Assembly (NCBI GenBank): GCA_033030425.1
Contig: JAUFSD010000001.1
Span: 3,100,001 to 3,164,000, forward strand
Length of the DNA: 64,000 bases
Reading direction: 5' to 3'
From: Verpa conica
Taxonomy: Eukaryota > Ascomycota > Pezizomycetes > Pezizales > Morchellaceae
Under the pieces are notes generated by a model. The model worked only from the letters and a program-made list of their open reading frames with translations, was not told where the DNA came from and made no database searches. Below are positions 11,271 through 22,493 of this stretch, piece after piece (positions within the stretch are counted from its first letter, which is position 1; every line of letters starts with the position of its first letter). Made by a program: the position numbers and the translations under genes.

Positions 11271-11474
11271 TACTATAAAAGACAGCTCTTAAATTAGTAT
11301 GTGAAGGGCTCTTTTATTTACTAATACGTATAAGAATGACGCCTAACTCTATACCAGGACCTCTGTGGGTTTTCTTGGAGCTTCATCAACAAAAGCTAGC
11401 CAGACCTTCTCTTGACCTATCACTACCTAGACTACATTGTAGCACAGGTACTAGCAACGAGGCTAGTGATGTAG

Positions 11475-11601
11475 TACTCGTAAACCGCTGACGCTTGTAA
11501 AACGGGCCGCTATTGCATGCCATACAAAACTGTGCCAAGTCTATGATTTTGTATGGTATGCAATAGCAGCCAATTTTATAAATGTTAGCGGTTTACGAGT
11601 A
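11475..11601. mobile_element. 127-bp foldback element with TACTCGTAAACCGCT ends
   Basis: Two arms of about 52 bp are near-perfect inverted copies (TACTCGTAAACCGCT at the outside, TATTGCATGCCATACAAAA inside) around a loop of about 17 bp. The outermost TA pairs suggest a TA target. The terminal CTCGTAA is shared with the element at 23204-23441. Confidence 0.7.
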
Positions 11602-11954
11602 GAAAGGAGTAGGGGTAAAGTACATAATCTAAAAGTCCGACAATGCTTTACCCACTAGACAGTCACTATTTAAAATTAAAACTTCTCCTGCGTTTTGTTT
11701 AGTTCGATCAATACTACGAGTACCGTTATCTCTATAGTTCAGTAGTTAGGATATAGAGGTTGGAATAGTCCGGCCCATTTAATGATTTAGACTGGACCTG
11801 CGCTCTCTCAGATGGACCGAGCAGGTCTATACTATAGTAATTAATGACTTGGTCTAGTCCAGGCCAGGCCAATCTTTAGACCGGTCCGGACAAAATCAAC
11901 CTCTGTTAGGATGATGAGCATATTGATTTCTTTTACTTTGTGAAGCTTCAACGC

Positions 11955-12746
11955 TTCCACACGCATCTCTCACTGCACTCGAGCGCGATAATGATATCCA
12001 TCTCTACTACCAAGGCTACGATGGCAAAGTATATGAGAAAACCTTTCCAAAACTAAAGCCGATGACTTTCAGGTTGAGTTCATTCAATCAAACCCAGCCT
12101 CGTTCAACTAGATCGGTAGAGCTCTATGCCCCTATAGCAACAATTCACCATGAAGAAAATGTAAGGATAAATGCAACCCTTTTATATGACCTAAACCTTT
12201 AGGCTTTAGACATTCAATTTACTAACAGATACTCTTATCTTAAACCTAGGCATATCTCTATTACCTTGACAGTCGCGCCGCAATTATCCAGGCGAAACTT
12301 AGGGAACACTCTGATATCAGGCCCGGGGACGCGCAAGATATAAACCCCGACACCGTAGAACTGGACTGGTTTAATATCCAAGGATCCTCTCACTCGAGTC
12401 TAGCTGTCATAGCTCTTAAGGATTCTGGCACCTGGGTTTAGTACCAGAGGTATATATATCCTGCTCTGAGAGGAAACACGATAGTACCATGGGTATACTG
12501 AAAGCCAGTGAATATTAGTGATGAGACAGTAGGGATTCGAGATGTTTGGAACCAGTCAGAGTGCCAGGTGAAGCAAGATTCACAACATTTCCTATTGGGA
12601 CTATTGATGGCACAAGTATTTCTGCTGTCACGACGGGTCGAGGTGGGAGCTTCTTTTACCAAAAAAGGGATATGTCAATTTGGGAGCATATTTGGGTGCC
12701 GAACCCGGAAGCCAGTGGTGGGGGGTGGATTTACGGAGTCTCATAG
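11955..12746 (+). pseudogene. relic of a fucose-specific-lectin-like beta-propeller gene
   Basis: Pieces in successive frames resemble blades of the fungal fucose-specific lectin family (AAL/AFL, PF07938). Around 11970-12060 the frame reads ERDNDIHLYYQGYDGKVYEK; around 12130-12260 it reads APIATIHHEENVRIN and ALDIQFTNRYSYLKPRHISIT; around 12600-12720 it reads GTSISAVTTGRGGSFFYQKR then MSIWEHIW. The repeated pattern of hydrophobic strand, YYQ/FYQ, DG.I.E and W is characteristic. In-frame stops and frameshifts, for example inside DSGTWV-stop-YQRY near 12430, make it non-functional. A complete protein would have about six blades; three to four are visible. Assignment is by motif. Confidence 0.5.
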
Positions 12747-12947
12747 CGACCAAGGCGAAGTAAATTCAGAGTGTGAGATTGTGGAGTTGTGAAGTAGTGA
12801 AATTTGAAATTGCGTAATTGTGTAATTGTGTGAAATTGTATAGTGTCGCTTAGAATGTAGTTGCTTAGGTATGAGTATTTCTCTGACTGGGTGTAATTTT
12901 GAGCATGGGGTCCCGAAGACTCGCTTGTAGTAGGCTCAGGCCGGTAG

Positions 12948-13080
12948 CATCCCACTCAGACCGTGAACATCCCACTCAGACCGTGAACATCCCACTCAGA
13001 CCGTGAGCATCCCACTCAGATCTGTAGCATCCCACTCAGGTCGGGCGCATCCTACTCAGGTAGCAACCATCCCACCCCCC
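12948..13080. repeat. 20-bp minisatellite, six to seven units
   Basis: Units begin at 12948, 12968, 12988, 13008, 13028, 13048 and 13068, with consensus CATCCCACTCAGACCGTGAA. The first units are nearly identical and later ones diverge (ATCTGTAG, GTCGGGCG, GTAGCAAC). There are no spacers or Cas genes. Confidence 0.9.
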
Positions 13081-13771
13081 CAGTGTGTAAGCATCATTAT
13101 TATATCACCTTTCGCTATACCAATACTACCAACACTCAATGTCCGAATCTACTGCTCCCACCCAGTTTCTCCATCCTAATGCACCCTATGGTTTTAAAAT
13201 GGATGGCACTCCTAGGCTGTGACTGGAAGTGCTATAAACCACGAGGATGTAAGATGAAGCTCAACTATAGGTTTGATTCTCTCATCTAGCATGTCACCTG
13301 TGCATGTAGGGTGACCGTGCAGGGGATTATAAGTTATCCATGGACCAATGTGAAATCAAAGGTGTTTCAGCCCCTGAAAGACCATAGAACTAAAATAAAT
13401 CTAAACGACTTGTAGTCAACTAAGATGTTTTCAATTCTTATCTGATTAGGAACAGATGCAGGTAGTATTCACGCATTCACAAATATGTGCTATCATGTGT
13501 AGCTCCCCTCTATTGGGCGGGTTTGTAAGAATGACGGAGATGTGATTGGTGATCCAACTATTATAGCTACAGTTCATAGACTATCACTTGACAGATTCTG
13601 CCGCAGCTTATATAGAGGAGCGTAGATATCATAACAGAAGTAGGTCAAAAGAAAAAATACACATCAGAAGAAATATACACTAAACACGATGAACAATAAC
13701 AATAATAATCTTGCGGGAGTTACCAAGACAAGAGACCGAATAACCTGCCCAATACTCAAGAGCGTCTAATT

Positions 13772-14599
13772 TTGCGTTTTTCTTTACCTCCAATTACATC
13801 TTCAAGTTCACCTCCAGGCTCTTCTCTCCTACCATCTTCAACTTCTCCCTCACTCCTAAACCTAAATATTGTCCCAATGATCATTACATTCTTAGATGTT
13901 CAATCGGCAAAAACTTTTGAAACAAACAACGATAACGATAGGACTCCTGTGCAGGGGCATTATTCTAGCGCCAATATCCTCCAGACTATTAGTACAAATA
14001 AGACAAGCGGTGAGTACACAAAAAGCTTCATCTGTTGTATCAAAACTAATAAGCGCTCTTAGTTGCTCCAGCTCAATTTATAACACTCCGGCGTGAGGGG
14101 GTGACTGTAGAGGATATCAATAGTAGGCTCTCCAATACATAACTTATTAGACTACAGACTAATAGTATCTCTAGATGTCCATATTATACTTGAAAGGTTT
14201 CAGACTTTGGCAAAATGTTACTGCGAAAAAACTACCATGCTGAAGAGAATTAATGAAGATATTGAGGTCTTGGATACAAACAGGGATAGCATCATAAAGT
14301 GGATCGGAGAATATGTCAAGAGAGAGATTGTGGAGGAGATCGAGAAACATCTCAGCAAAGTGATGTTTAGTTTCAAGGAGAGTATCTTGGGGGAGATTAA
14401 GAGGCATATGTGTCAGTCAATGGGAGAGGATGCTAAGATCCAAACAGATACTGAGCTAGAGGGGGTTGGAGAGGAGGTGATCCTACTCGAGGATACGGCT
14501 GAGTTTTATAATACCACTGTAGTTGAGCTCCTAATCGCCGGAGCGCTGGTGGAGTTCCTCAAGGCCAGACTAGCTGAGCCCATAGAGGCTGGCTCTTAG
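13772..14599 (+). CDS. unknown spliced protein with Ser/Pro-rich N-terminus and helical C-terminus (5' end unresolved)
   Basis: A consistent three-exon model can be read: ..14009, 14054-14122, 14175-14599. The introns are 44 and 52 nt, with GTGAGT and GTAGGC donors and CTAAT branch motifs. Phases agree and the stop at 14597-14599 falls in frame. The product has a low-complexity Ser/Pro start (TSSSSPPGSSLLPSSTSPS), then REGVTVEDIN joined to NVHIILERFQTLAKC, then a charged helical stretch (KREIVEEIEKHLSKVMFSFK) and an acidic tail. I recognise no domain. The true first exon is uncertain; an Asn-rich ATG frame at 13689 could supply it. The branch points and phase agreement suggest it is, or recently was, a real gene. 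Confidence 0.4.
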
Positions 14600-15060
14600 A
14601 TTTTCAAGACTGATACCCAAGCTCCAAAGCTTGAACCTCAAGAGCTATTGGGCACCCTCAAACTCACTGAATTAATTGAGACCACTGAGCCTTATGCGAT
14701 ATTGGAGACCTCTGAGACTGTCGAACAAACCAAGGCTGGTCTTCAAAGCTCCAAACTTGAACTCCAAGAAGTATTGGGGTCCCCCGAGATCACTGAGCCA
14801 ATCGAGACCGCTGAGGCTGGCCCCCAAATTCCCAGACTTGAATCTGGCCCACTATGAGAGATTCCCAAGATTCCCGAGATTCCCGACACAGCTGAAGCTG
14901 GCTCTCAAAGCCCCAAACTCAAACTCCAAGCATTGAAATCTCAAAACCATCGAAAAAATAGGGACCATTGGGGCTGGCCCTCAAACCTCCAAGCTTGAGC
15001 CCCAAGAGCTATTGGGACCCCACAAGACCACAGACAAAAATGCTGAGTAGCCCAAGCCAG
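14600..15060 (+). repeat. decayed protein-coding repeats of about 37 codons
   Basis: Directly after the stop at 14599 the same frame continues with repeats carrying the core SKLELQEVLG or PKLEPQELLG followed by TEPIETAEAGPQ. Four units are visible, starting near 14615, 14735, 14890 and 14965. They are separated by stops and frameshifts, so they look like a former C-terminal repeat domain lost through a premature stop. Confidence 0.5.
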
Positions 15061-15377
15061 AGAGATATCCCGCAGATCCTCCTTCCAATGTGTTATACAG
15101 TACTCCGGCTAGAGCTTGCTGATGATGTACCGGTACTGTATCTACTATGGTCTATGTAGAGACCGTACCTAAATAGCTATGTATATAGATCACTTTGCTA
15201 GCGTAATTAAAAAGATATCTTGATCTTCATAAAACATCACGCTATAATCGTGATAAATGTCATAATTAGCTATTATCTCCCTGCTATTAACAGCGGCTCC
15301 TGTGTTGTTTCCTCAATTGGTGTGACGGATGGTAAGTTCTCTATAGATTCTAACCTTTGTGCCAGAATTTAATTAGC

Positions 15378-15761
15378 ATGACAGACACAGACATTTATAT
15401 TTATTCTAAGCAGTACGCGGATCTTTCGGCGAAAATCGTGCATTCAATTTTAGAAAAAGCTAAGCCAGCCTTAGACAATGATTATGAGATCAGAGTCAAA
15501 CTTTTACAGCAGGAATATAAGAATAAGTGGTATCAGACATGTTTGGATGACGACCACAATACTCTCAGAAATACTACTAAGCAGCTAGTGGCTGCCGCTT
15601 CCAAGGTGGAAAGTCCTGCCCTTCCCAAAGACACTAATCATGGTAGCAGATTTCGTTACATGTTTGTGGGGTTTATGGTTGATGTGGGGCTTATACTTGG
15701 CGCGGTATTACTAGGCCTGGATTTTAGGGCTTTGGGGGGTTTTGTGGGGAACGATCCGTAG
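15378..15761 (+). CDS. hypothetical protein with a C-terminal membrane segment
   Basis: From ATG 15378 the frame gives about 127 residues. It has a polar helical N-terminal half (SILEKAKPALDNDYEIRVKL) and a single hydrophobic stretch near the end (YMFVGFMVDVGLILGAVLLG). I do not recognise the family. A GTAAGT at about 15332 and a CCAG at about 15364 suggest an upstream exon, but I could not find a frame-consistent join. It could be a tail-anchored protein or a gene fragment. Confidence 0.35.
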   Translation: MTDTDIYIYSKQYADLSAKIVHSILEKAKPALDNDYEIRVKLLQQEYKNKWYQTCLDDDHNTLRNTTKQLVAAASKVESPALPKDTNHGSRFRYMFVGFMVDVGLILGAVLLGLDFRALGGFVGNDP

Positions 15762-16218
15762 GACAAAAACTCTTGGCTTTTAGTACTTTCTTTTATTATA
15801 CTATGATTATTTGTCAGCTCTTTCTTTTTCTTTTTAGCCTGTCACGTAGTATTATTATATAAGCGTCATATATTATATTTATTATGAAATCTGTGACATC
15901 AAGAGGTTGGGATAAGGTGGCAAAAAGCAATTGGTATTGTGAAAACAAGGAAAACAGGGTGGCACGTCTATTCTACCAGGAGCAGCTTAAAAAACCGGTA
16001 TAAGCATATATTATGTAAAAGGTAACTGGTTTCTGCCTGGCTCTTGGCATACCATCACGGCAAGTCACATGATCAATTAGCCCCCTCTTTTCTAGTTAGA
16101 GAGGCAATATATGATGCCCCTTCCCACATTCCCTCTCAACAGAACCGGCCCCGACTCATCTATAACATCAACCGCATAAGCGCTTACTTTTTCTTTGTAT
16201 CAAGCCTGGCTTGGCACT

Positions 16219-16641
16219 ATGCCCGATGAAAAATTCCTCTCAAGAGCACCCCCTACCTGGGATCTGATTGAGTTTTAAAGGAGTGAGGCGATAAAGGCGG
16301 ACTTTCAGTTCTTAGCAGCAGTAGACACTTACCCCGCATCCCCCAAAGAAGTTATCAGCAGTTCCAAGGATAAAATGCTTTTAGCTAAAGCTACTTCTCT
16401 TATTAAGAAGTATTATAAAAGGGTACGTCTTAAACATTCCCACTTCTGCTCTACCACTGTATTCCTACCCCCTAAAAAAACATACCACCGGGCCCACAGA
16501 ATACTTCTAAGGTTTCTGCTTCCGCTCCCCGGTGGTACCACCGGCCCACAGATTACTTCTAAGGTATCTGCTTTAGCTTCTGCTTCCGCTTCCCGGTGGT
16601 TCGCTGGACTACAGGTTACTCATGAGGTGTCTGCTCTCTGA
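16219..16641 (+). pseudogene. hypothetical gene relic with a 3' repeat tract
   Basis: From ATG 16219 the frame reads MPDEKFLSRAPPTWDLIEF, then TAA, then continues in the same frame as ADFQFLAAVDTYPASPKEV and DKMLLAKATSLIKKYYKR. One stop therefore interrupts an otherwise coherent sequence. From about 16487 two imperfect direct repeats of about 60 bp follow (GGCCCACAGA.TACTTCTAAG and TCTGCTTCCGCT), with a frameshift between units. No family recognised. Confidence 0.3.
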
Positions 16642-17099
16642 TCCAGCGGCCCACTGGACCCCAAACTACCTACTGGGTGTTTGATCCCGCTCCAGTGGGA
16701 GGGGGTGGATTGGTGGCTGTATTTATACTTTGGTGATTACAGGGACATGCATCCGATAAGGCTCGCGCTCACTGTTGGAATAAAAAACGCACACGCTGTC
16801 GTAAAAATGACCCCGAACCCCGGCTAGTCTTCAACAATAATTGAACTATTTTCCAGGGAAATGTTGTTCACACACACTTTCAGTATATCCTAGCCAAGTG
16901 TTGAATCAAGTGAGGACAATCACACTGATGTGAATATACGTATTATAACCTGTTCTTCTATCTTTTTGTAGCTTTCTAACAGTTACGACTTTATTATATT
17001 AGGAAGATTCAGATTCGGATGTAAAATATAGTTCGGGCTCCCTGGCTTCTGCTAAATTTCCGCCAAAGAACTGCAAAAATTGTTAGGTTGGTTCCTAAT
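16642..17099. other. intergenic, nothing recognised
   Basis: No gene or repeat seen apart from a GAACCCCGGCT word also found inverted near 5250. Confidence 0.4.
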
Positions 17100-17602
17100 T
17101 TCTAGTGAAGAAGTTACCTCATTAATTTCTATTATTACAGGCTCCGGATACGTTTTATGTGCCTTTCGGTAAAAGGCCCTTTGAAGCCGAAACCAATATT
17201 GTCTTATTGTGTCTCTGGTTCGAGCTCGCGTTCATTGATTAGACCCTTGCCTTCTTGAACAAGTCATCGAACCCAGGCTTTAATTAACTCTTTGCTGGGG
17301 AGGGGGTCAGGAGAAATCTCAACTTCTTTGTCCAGGTACTCCTCATGGAATCTATGTATGCGCAATTCACATTAGGAAAGGCTATAATATACAACTCCAC
17401 AGAGCACATACTTGACCCAGCGCAACAATTGAGTATTATACTCATACTCAGTGGCCGGCTGAACTTTTCGGAAGAACGTTTCTCCTATGCTAGGCCCGAA
17501 ATCTCTGTCCTTAAAGGTATCTTTTGTGATCCCTTGAGCAGCTGTTCTTTTGGCTCTCGCATTTTTGCGGCCGCCTTTAGGTCCAGCAGGGTCGATAGGC
17601 AT
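17100..17602 (-). pseudogene. degenerate gene, possibly a tyrosine-recombinase-like (FluG-type) protein
   Basis: Read on the minus strand from 17602, the frame encodes DPAGPKGGRKNARAKRTAAQ, DRDFGPSIGETFFRKVQP and TEYEYNTQLLRWVKYVL. After a break it gives YLDKEVEISPDPLPSKEL, IKAWVR-stop-LVQEGKG and, in a shifted frame, YWFRLQRAFYR and PEPVIIEINEV. The order of an N-terminal helical domain (Y..QLLRWVKY) followed by a W.R.QRA.YR helix resembles fungal phage-integrase-like proteins annotated with FluG domains, but the catalytic Arg/His/Tyr region is not visible. Several stops and frameshifts are present. The YWFRLQRAF segment recurs at 4858-4945. Family assignment is tentative. Confidence 0.35.
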
Positions 17603-18605
17603 GACTTTTTTTCTAATAGAGAAAGATACCGAGAGGAAATAGGAAAGCGACTAGGAGTGAGGAAATGTATGGAGAGTAGGGAGATGCATCCAAACTGTTT
17701 GCCGGTGAAGTACAGCCATTTTAAATTCTCTGAGAAACCAGCTAGTTTCACGAGGCTGACTTTTAAAGGACCTAGCAAACGCCTACTTCAGCGGAATATG
17801 GGGTGGAGAATAGGGGCCTGAATCAATGTTGTAAATACGTGTACGTATTGGAGCGATCTTATGGAGAATGATTGGAGAGCTGTGAGAGAATGACGGAATG
17901 ATGGCGGGATGGTTGCAGGGGGAAGATCGTAGTCTGTGGTGGGGGCAGTACGGTTAAAACTACTGAAGAATAAAGCTGAGTGACATTTGATGTTTCTTCG
18001 CGTGAGACTAAATCCTAGGCCTCGCTGCTGAAGCTTCTCGTCAGAACAGAAGACTGTTGGTTTTTTTTTTGGTACAGCAGTACTGCTGGGGAACGTCCCT
18101 GGGAGTGCCCCTATTACATGGGATTCTTTCTGAGCCCCCTCCTTTGGTCTTTTTTTTATACTGTGCCTCACTAAGTTTGTATTATCAAGTCAGCTTAAAG
18201 GAAATAAAATTATTCATAGGCCAAGGATCCTACTTACTTTGCGTATAATTTGTGTTCTTCCACCACGATTTTCCTTACCTGCGAAAAGCTATAACTGTTA
18301 TTGAGATAGACTCCTTTAATACTGTGATGTTTCTCCCATTTATCTGATGCATTCCTAATTTGGAGCAGCTGATCAATATCCAAAAAGCTTCAGTAGCCGC
18401 AAATAAGATTATTGGCAAGTCAGTGTATGTACTATGCCCTCTCTATAAATGCTCTAAATATATATATAACAGCCTATAGGCCTCAATAAATAAATAGACA
18501 TACAGAAGAAAGATAGAGATTAAGAAAAAAAAGAAAGACTTCTTCCAGCTCAGAATAAAAAAATATCCGGTATTAACGTGCCAAAGTTACTCATTTAAGA
18601 TCCCA
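17603..18605. other. intergenic, nothing recognised
   Basis: Open frames exist on both strands over 17345-18171 but cover the same bases and look non-coding. A T-rich stretch near 18058-18072 and AT-rich DNA at 18450-18560 precede the 3' end of the DUF3433 gene. Confidence 0.4.
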
Positions 18606-21168
18606 TCATACCTGATTCGATCCACTTTCTTCTTCTATCGCAACCTGAGGGTAACTCAGGCCTGCCCCGGTACTTTCAATATATTGCTGTTGCTGGCGGT
18701 ACTTCATTCTCTGCCGGAGATGACTGATCAATCCATCCTTCCGAGGAATAGGTTTTACCCATTCTACATTATTCGTTGGTTCTCTACTAGACTCAGCCAT
18801 ATCGAATCCCAAGTGTTCTTTCCCGTCCGTTCCATTATAAGCACCGAATAAGTATCTGTCTTCGCGTAGGAAAATTCGAGCAACCATATGTTGCTTAGTA
18901 GTCTTGGGATTCGAGATATCAAAGTCTGACCTCCAGAGAAACTGGCTTTTATGACACATTGCCATAATGTCTGCGAGACTGTTGACCTGCCGTGGGAGGA
19001 GTCGATTCTCTGTAGGCCAAGCAAAGGCTAGTGAGACGCAGTACACGCTCAGAAAGGCGAACACGACTGAGAAGGCCGAGACAGAATACTCAAAGTACAC
19101 CCGCTTTCCAGTGTTTGTTATTGTGAACATGCCACCAACAACGACTGGAAATACAGGCGAGATGGTGCTCAAGATCGAAAACAAAGTGACTTTCCAATGC
19201 CCATTTCTCCATGCGTCCAGGGGTACTTTGAGAGGCGGAGCAGCAAAATACTCTAGTAGAAGAGTCTCCTGTGCAGAACCAGGAGTTTTATACATCCCCA
19301 CAAACGGCTGAATAAAACTATAGTTTATATCAACTATAGTCATAAAGCCTACAAAGCCCCCCGCGAATACTGTTGGAAGAGCGCGGAACACAAATGCATA
19401 TAAAAAAAGATTATCACGGATGGATATCAAATCGCCGGGAAGTAGGGTCTGGTTGGTATTGGTGGAAGTAAATAAACCTCCATTCGAAAGTGGTAAGGAA
19501 TCGTACCAGGTGTTTGCCAGCCAGAAACCGTTTTGAATATGCCCAGAAGACAGGGTATATAAACAGAGAAAGAAGCAACTATAGGCTATAATCGTCCAGA
19601 AAATAAAAAAGATGGGATTAACTAATGGACTATAGCGGTACGGATAGTTCTCGCACTCCTTGTCTCCACACTTGCAGATGTCTCGGGTGGAAATTTCGGT
19701 GTCTTCAGTGGCATCGGTTCGGGTCGCCGAGGTGGTTTTATCGGATCCAGAATTGGGATTTTGTTCGTGATTTTCAGTTCGAGAATCTATCGGATTCCCT
19801 GACTCATCTGTGCTTGCTTTTTTATCATTCGATGGAGGCTCATTAGAGCCTGTACCATTCAAGGCTGGGCCCACTACTTTAGTAGCTGAGTCTTCCAACT
19901 GCCCTAAGAGGAGGTAATTTAGATATCAGTACACGAGCCTAAAGATCTTATAGAAGTATACTGACGGTTTTCGTAGCTTATGGCTCCAATGCCGTACCAA
20001 ATATCTTCTGCAGGGCCACCAGGACGTCCGATCAGCCAATAACCGAGCCTAAAACGTGTATTCTTCAAGATTTTTAACCGCAAAGCCCTCCATCTATGAT
20101 TTAACTCGAGTTCTTTAAAATAAGATAAGGTATTAGAATTGCGGAAAAGAGCCAGCTGGTCTGCTAGAGATACAGGATCCCATTTGAGGCCTGTTTGGCG
20201 GGACCATAACCAAATTGTTATCGTCAGTGTGAAAATGGTCATCAAAGCATATCCGCCAACCAAGACCCAAGCAAACACCCCGTGAACAGTGAGCACCCAT
20301 TCATCATTTCGCTTCTCAGTAGCGATGAGTGCAGTCTTGGATGGGACTATGAGAAGTGATACAAGTATAAGCGATACATCAGTGAAAATAACTAGACCTT
20401 TACTCATTTTCCATGAATAAAAAATTAGCTGAGGGAAGTATCGGAAAGCAATACTTTGCTCAGCCTTGGCTCCATCATAGTTCAGACCTCTGTAATCTGC
20501 CATGGAAATGTAAGGAGTGATGCGAAGGAATTCATGCGCCATAGCTCTAAATAGTAAAACTGAGACTGTCCCTATAATGCTCGGAACGTATTGAGCAGCG
20601 ACGTATACGTTATTATTTGTAGAATGGAACTTGTGGTCATTGCCAGCTCTGTATATCAGAATTCCAGTACTAAGTCCGATGAGGAGATATAAAAGCGTCA
20701 GGATGATCGTGGTTTTGCGCTGAAGCATTATAGGGCGAAAGTCGAGCGCGGGATGACCCACTGGCTGCGTTATGGGCTGTAGGACGTCTAATACAAGTCA
20801 GTAGGATAATTTATAGTCAAAAAACCCATGTTTGGTAAAATCTCACGAGGTCTCAAACTAGCCAAAGTATCATCCACAACTTCCACTTGTCCTGTTTCTT
20901 CATTGAATCCAGGCTGAATTTTGTTTATGTGATGCGGAGGATCAGCGGGGTTCGAATAGTCGGCGCCTTGGAAGCCATAGGATGCGCTAGGATGCGCTGT
21001 GTGAACTTTAGAGACTAGAGAAATTTCTTCGGATGTGTCGCTAGCTTCGCCCAAGTGACTAATATCGTTGGGAGAAGTCATTTCGTGAGATTTTTGATTA
21101 CCAGATACACTTTCTGCACGCTGGTGGAAGTCGGCCTCGGAGCTTTGGGTGTTAAGAGGTACTGACAT
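18606..21168 (-). CDS. DUF3433-family multi-pass membrane protein
   Basis: Three exons (21168-20847, 20787-19966, 19903-18606) with introns of 59 nt (GTGAGA...TACTGAC...TTAG) and 62 nt (GTCAGT...CTTAG) add to 814 codons, 813 residues, with phases consistent throughout. The N-terminal ~110 residues are polar. Then come several hydrophobic segments (TTIILTLLYLLIGLSTGILI; AAQYVPSIIGTVSVLLF; VFAWVLVGGYALMTIFTL). A Ser/Thr/Asn-rich cytosolic or luminal linker with CKCGDKEC separates these from a second membrane block (FFIFWTIIAYSCFFLCLYTL; SAFSVVFAFLSVYCVSLAFA). Membrane segments flanking a disordered loop are typical of fungal DUF3433 proteins (usually about 1000-1300 residues, so this one is short). 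Function is unknown. ATG 21168 (MSVPLNTQ) was chosen because the upstream in-frame codons begin only with TTG. Confidence 0.7.
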
Positions 21169-22239
21169 TGCCCAGGTAGGAAGGACTCTACGCTCTCTCC
21201 TTTTGAGTATTTGTGCTAGTGAATAAACCTGACAGGATTCAAAGAACAAACTAAAATCATAGTCGGATTGGGTTGAGTTTTATAACTGTGTTTATTGAGC
21301 GGGGTATAGGGGTATACCGTATTAACTCAAAGTATTTGACTATACGTTATTCGAAATAAGGGGTTGAGAGGCTTAGATTGCGAGTTTACAAGTTCAAGAA
21401 AAAAAGATCTCGCTATAATTGGACTAAGAAATTTCACTGAGTGTCAACCACGTGGTTGAGTGAAGGCTGTATACCACCCTATCATAGATCTAGGAAGTGC
21501 ATCTCAAGTGCTCTTTTTTTTTAATACAGCGAACGGTGAAAAAGATCGAGAAATGCGAGGCACGAGAATCAGCGTTCCTATTCGTTCTTTAGGTTTTTGG
21601 CAAAGATTCTAGTAGTAGGATTGGCTGGTAGCAGACCCTGGCTTCTCGATCTTTTTTGCCGTACGCTGTACTATAGGGCGCGTTCACGATCCACAGCCTC
21701 CTGTATCCCATGCATGTTAGTCCTCCTACATACACTACTTTCTCGGTTCTGGCCTTCATACGGGCGTTTGACTTCAATTCTAGCGAAGGAACGAATCCCA
21801 TGCTTATATTCTAGCCTCACACCTAACAAGGAAAACATACGTGGTCTATTATAACGCCAATAAAACCTTATGAAGTATTTACTATGAAATCACCAAGCGC
21901 CAAGATCGCGGCGCATGATGCGCAGAGGTGACTAAAGTGGTTTAGTGGCAGCAATTGCTGTCTTCCAACAGCCCCGATGCAGAGTAAATACCAAACAAAT
22001 ACTGGTGAGATAGTTAACTGCTCTGTGTATTTGAATACTAGAAAATAATATATTCGAAGGGGCAGAGATCTATCCAGAAGAGGGATGAATCCTACGATAA
22101 TACTGATTCTAGGGAGATGGTATGTATTATATTATATATACATATGTGATGTTATACTCGGGTATTAAATACTCGGAGTGAGGTTGCAATTAAGATTCGC
22201 TATGACGCAGCCCTAAGACAACCAAGACAACCATAAAGG
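21169..22239. other. intergenic, nothing recognised
   Basis: The first 300 bp probably hold the DUF3433 promoter. Overlapping frames on both strands at 21589-21854 have no recognisable product. The last 9 bp (22231-22239) are a target duplication. Confidence 0.4.
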
Positions 22240-22493
22240 TAGTCTCGTGCCCAGCCCCATTATTTTCTACGCAGCACCGTAGGGTCTAGTGTGCTTACCC
22301 CTCCGAGCTAATTGCCTAATTCTTTTTTCGGCATATTATTTTTCTCTGAGCGTTGTGGTGGGCTCAAAAGAGCCCCCGAGCCCCTTAGGGACCTCCGAAA
22401 GCTGCGAGGACTTTTGGGGGTGGCCCCGAGGCGCCTTTACTGCTCGACACCCTATGGTTCTGCGTAGAAAGTATGGGGCTGGGCGCGAGACTA
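22240..22493. mobile_element. MITE with 9-bp target duplication, Mutator-like (copy 2)
   Basis: A 254-bp element with the same ends as 1753-2220: TAGTCTCGTGCCCAGCCCC at the left, TAGTCTCGCGCCCAGCCCC inverted at the right. The arms extend over about 50 bp with few mismatches (both containing TTTCTACGCAG). It is flanked by CCATAAAGG (22231-22239) and CCATAAAGA (22494-22502), an 8/9 duplication. The interior keeps GC-rich GAGCCCC/TCCGAAAG motifs of copy 1 but is about half as long, so it is an internal-deletion relative. Confidence 0.85.

Noticed and set aside
12948..13080. CRISPR-like array
   Set aside because: The units are contiguous 20-bp tandem repeats without spacers, and the sequence is eukaryotic.
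17345..17821. 158-codon open frame on the plus strand
   Set aside because: It lies antisense to the recombinase-like relic, whose minus-strand translation has the more protein-like pattern.
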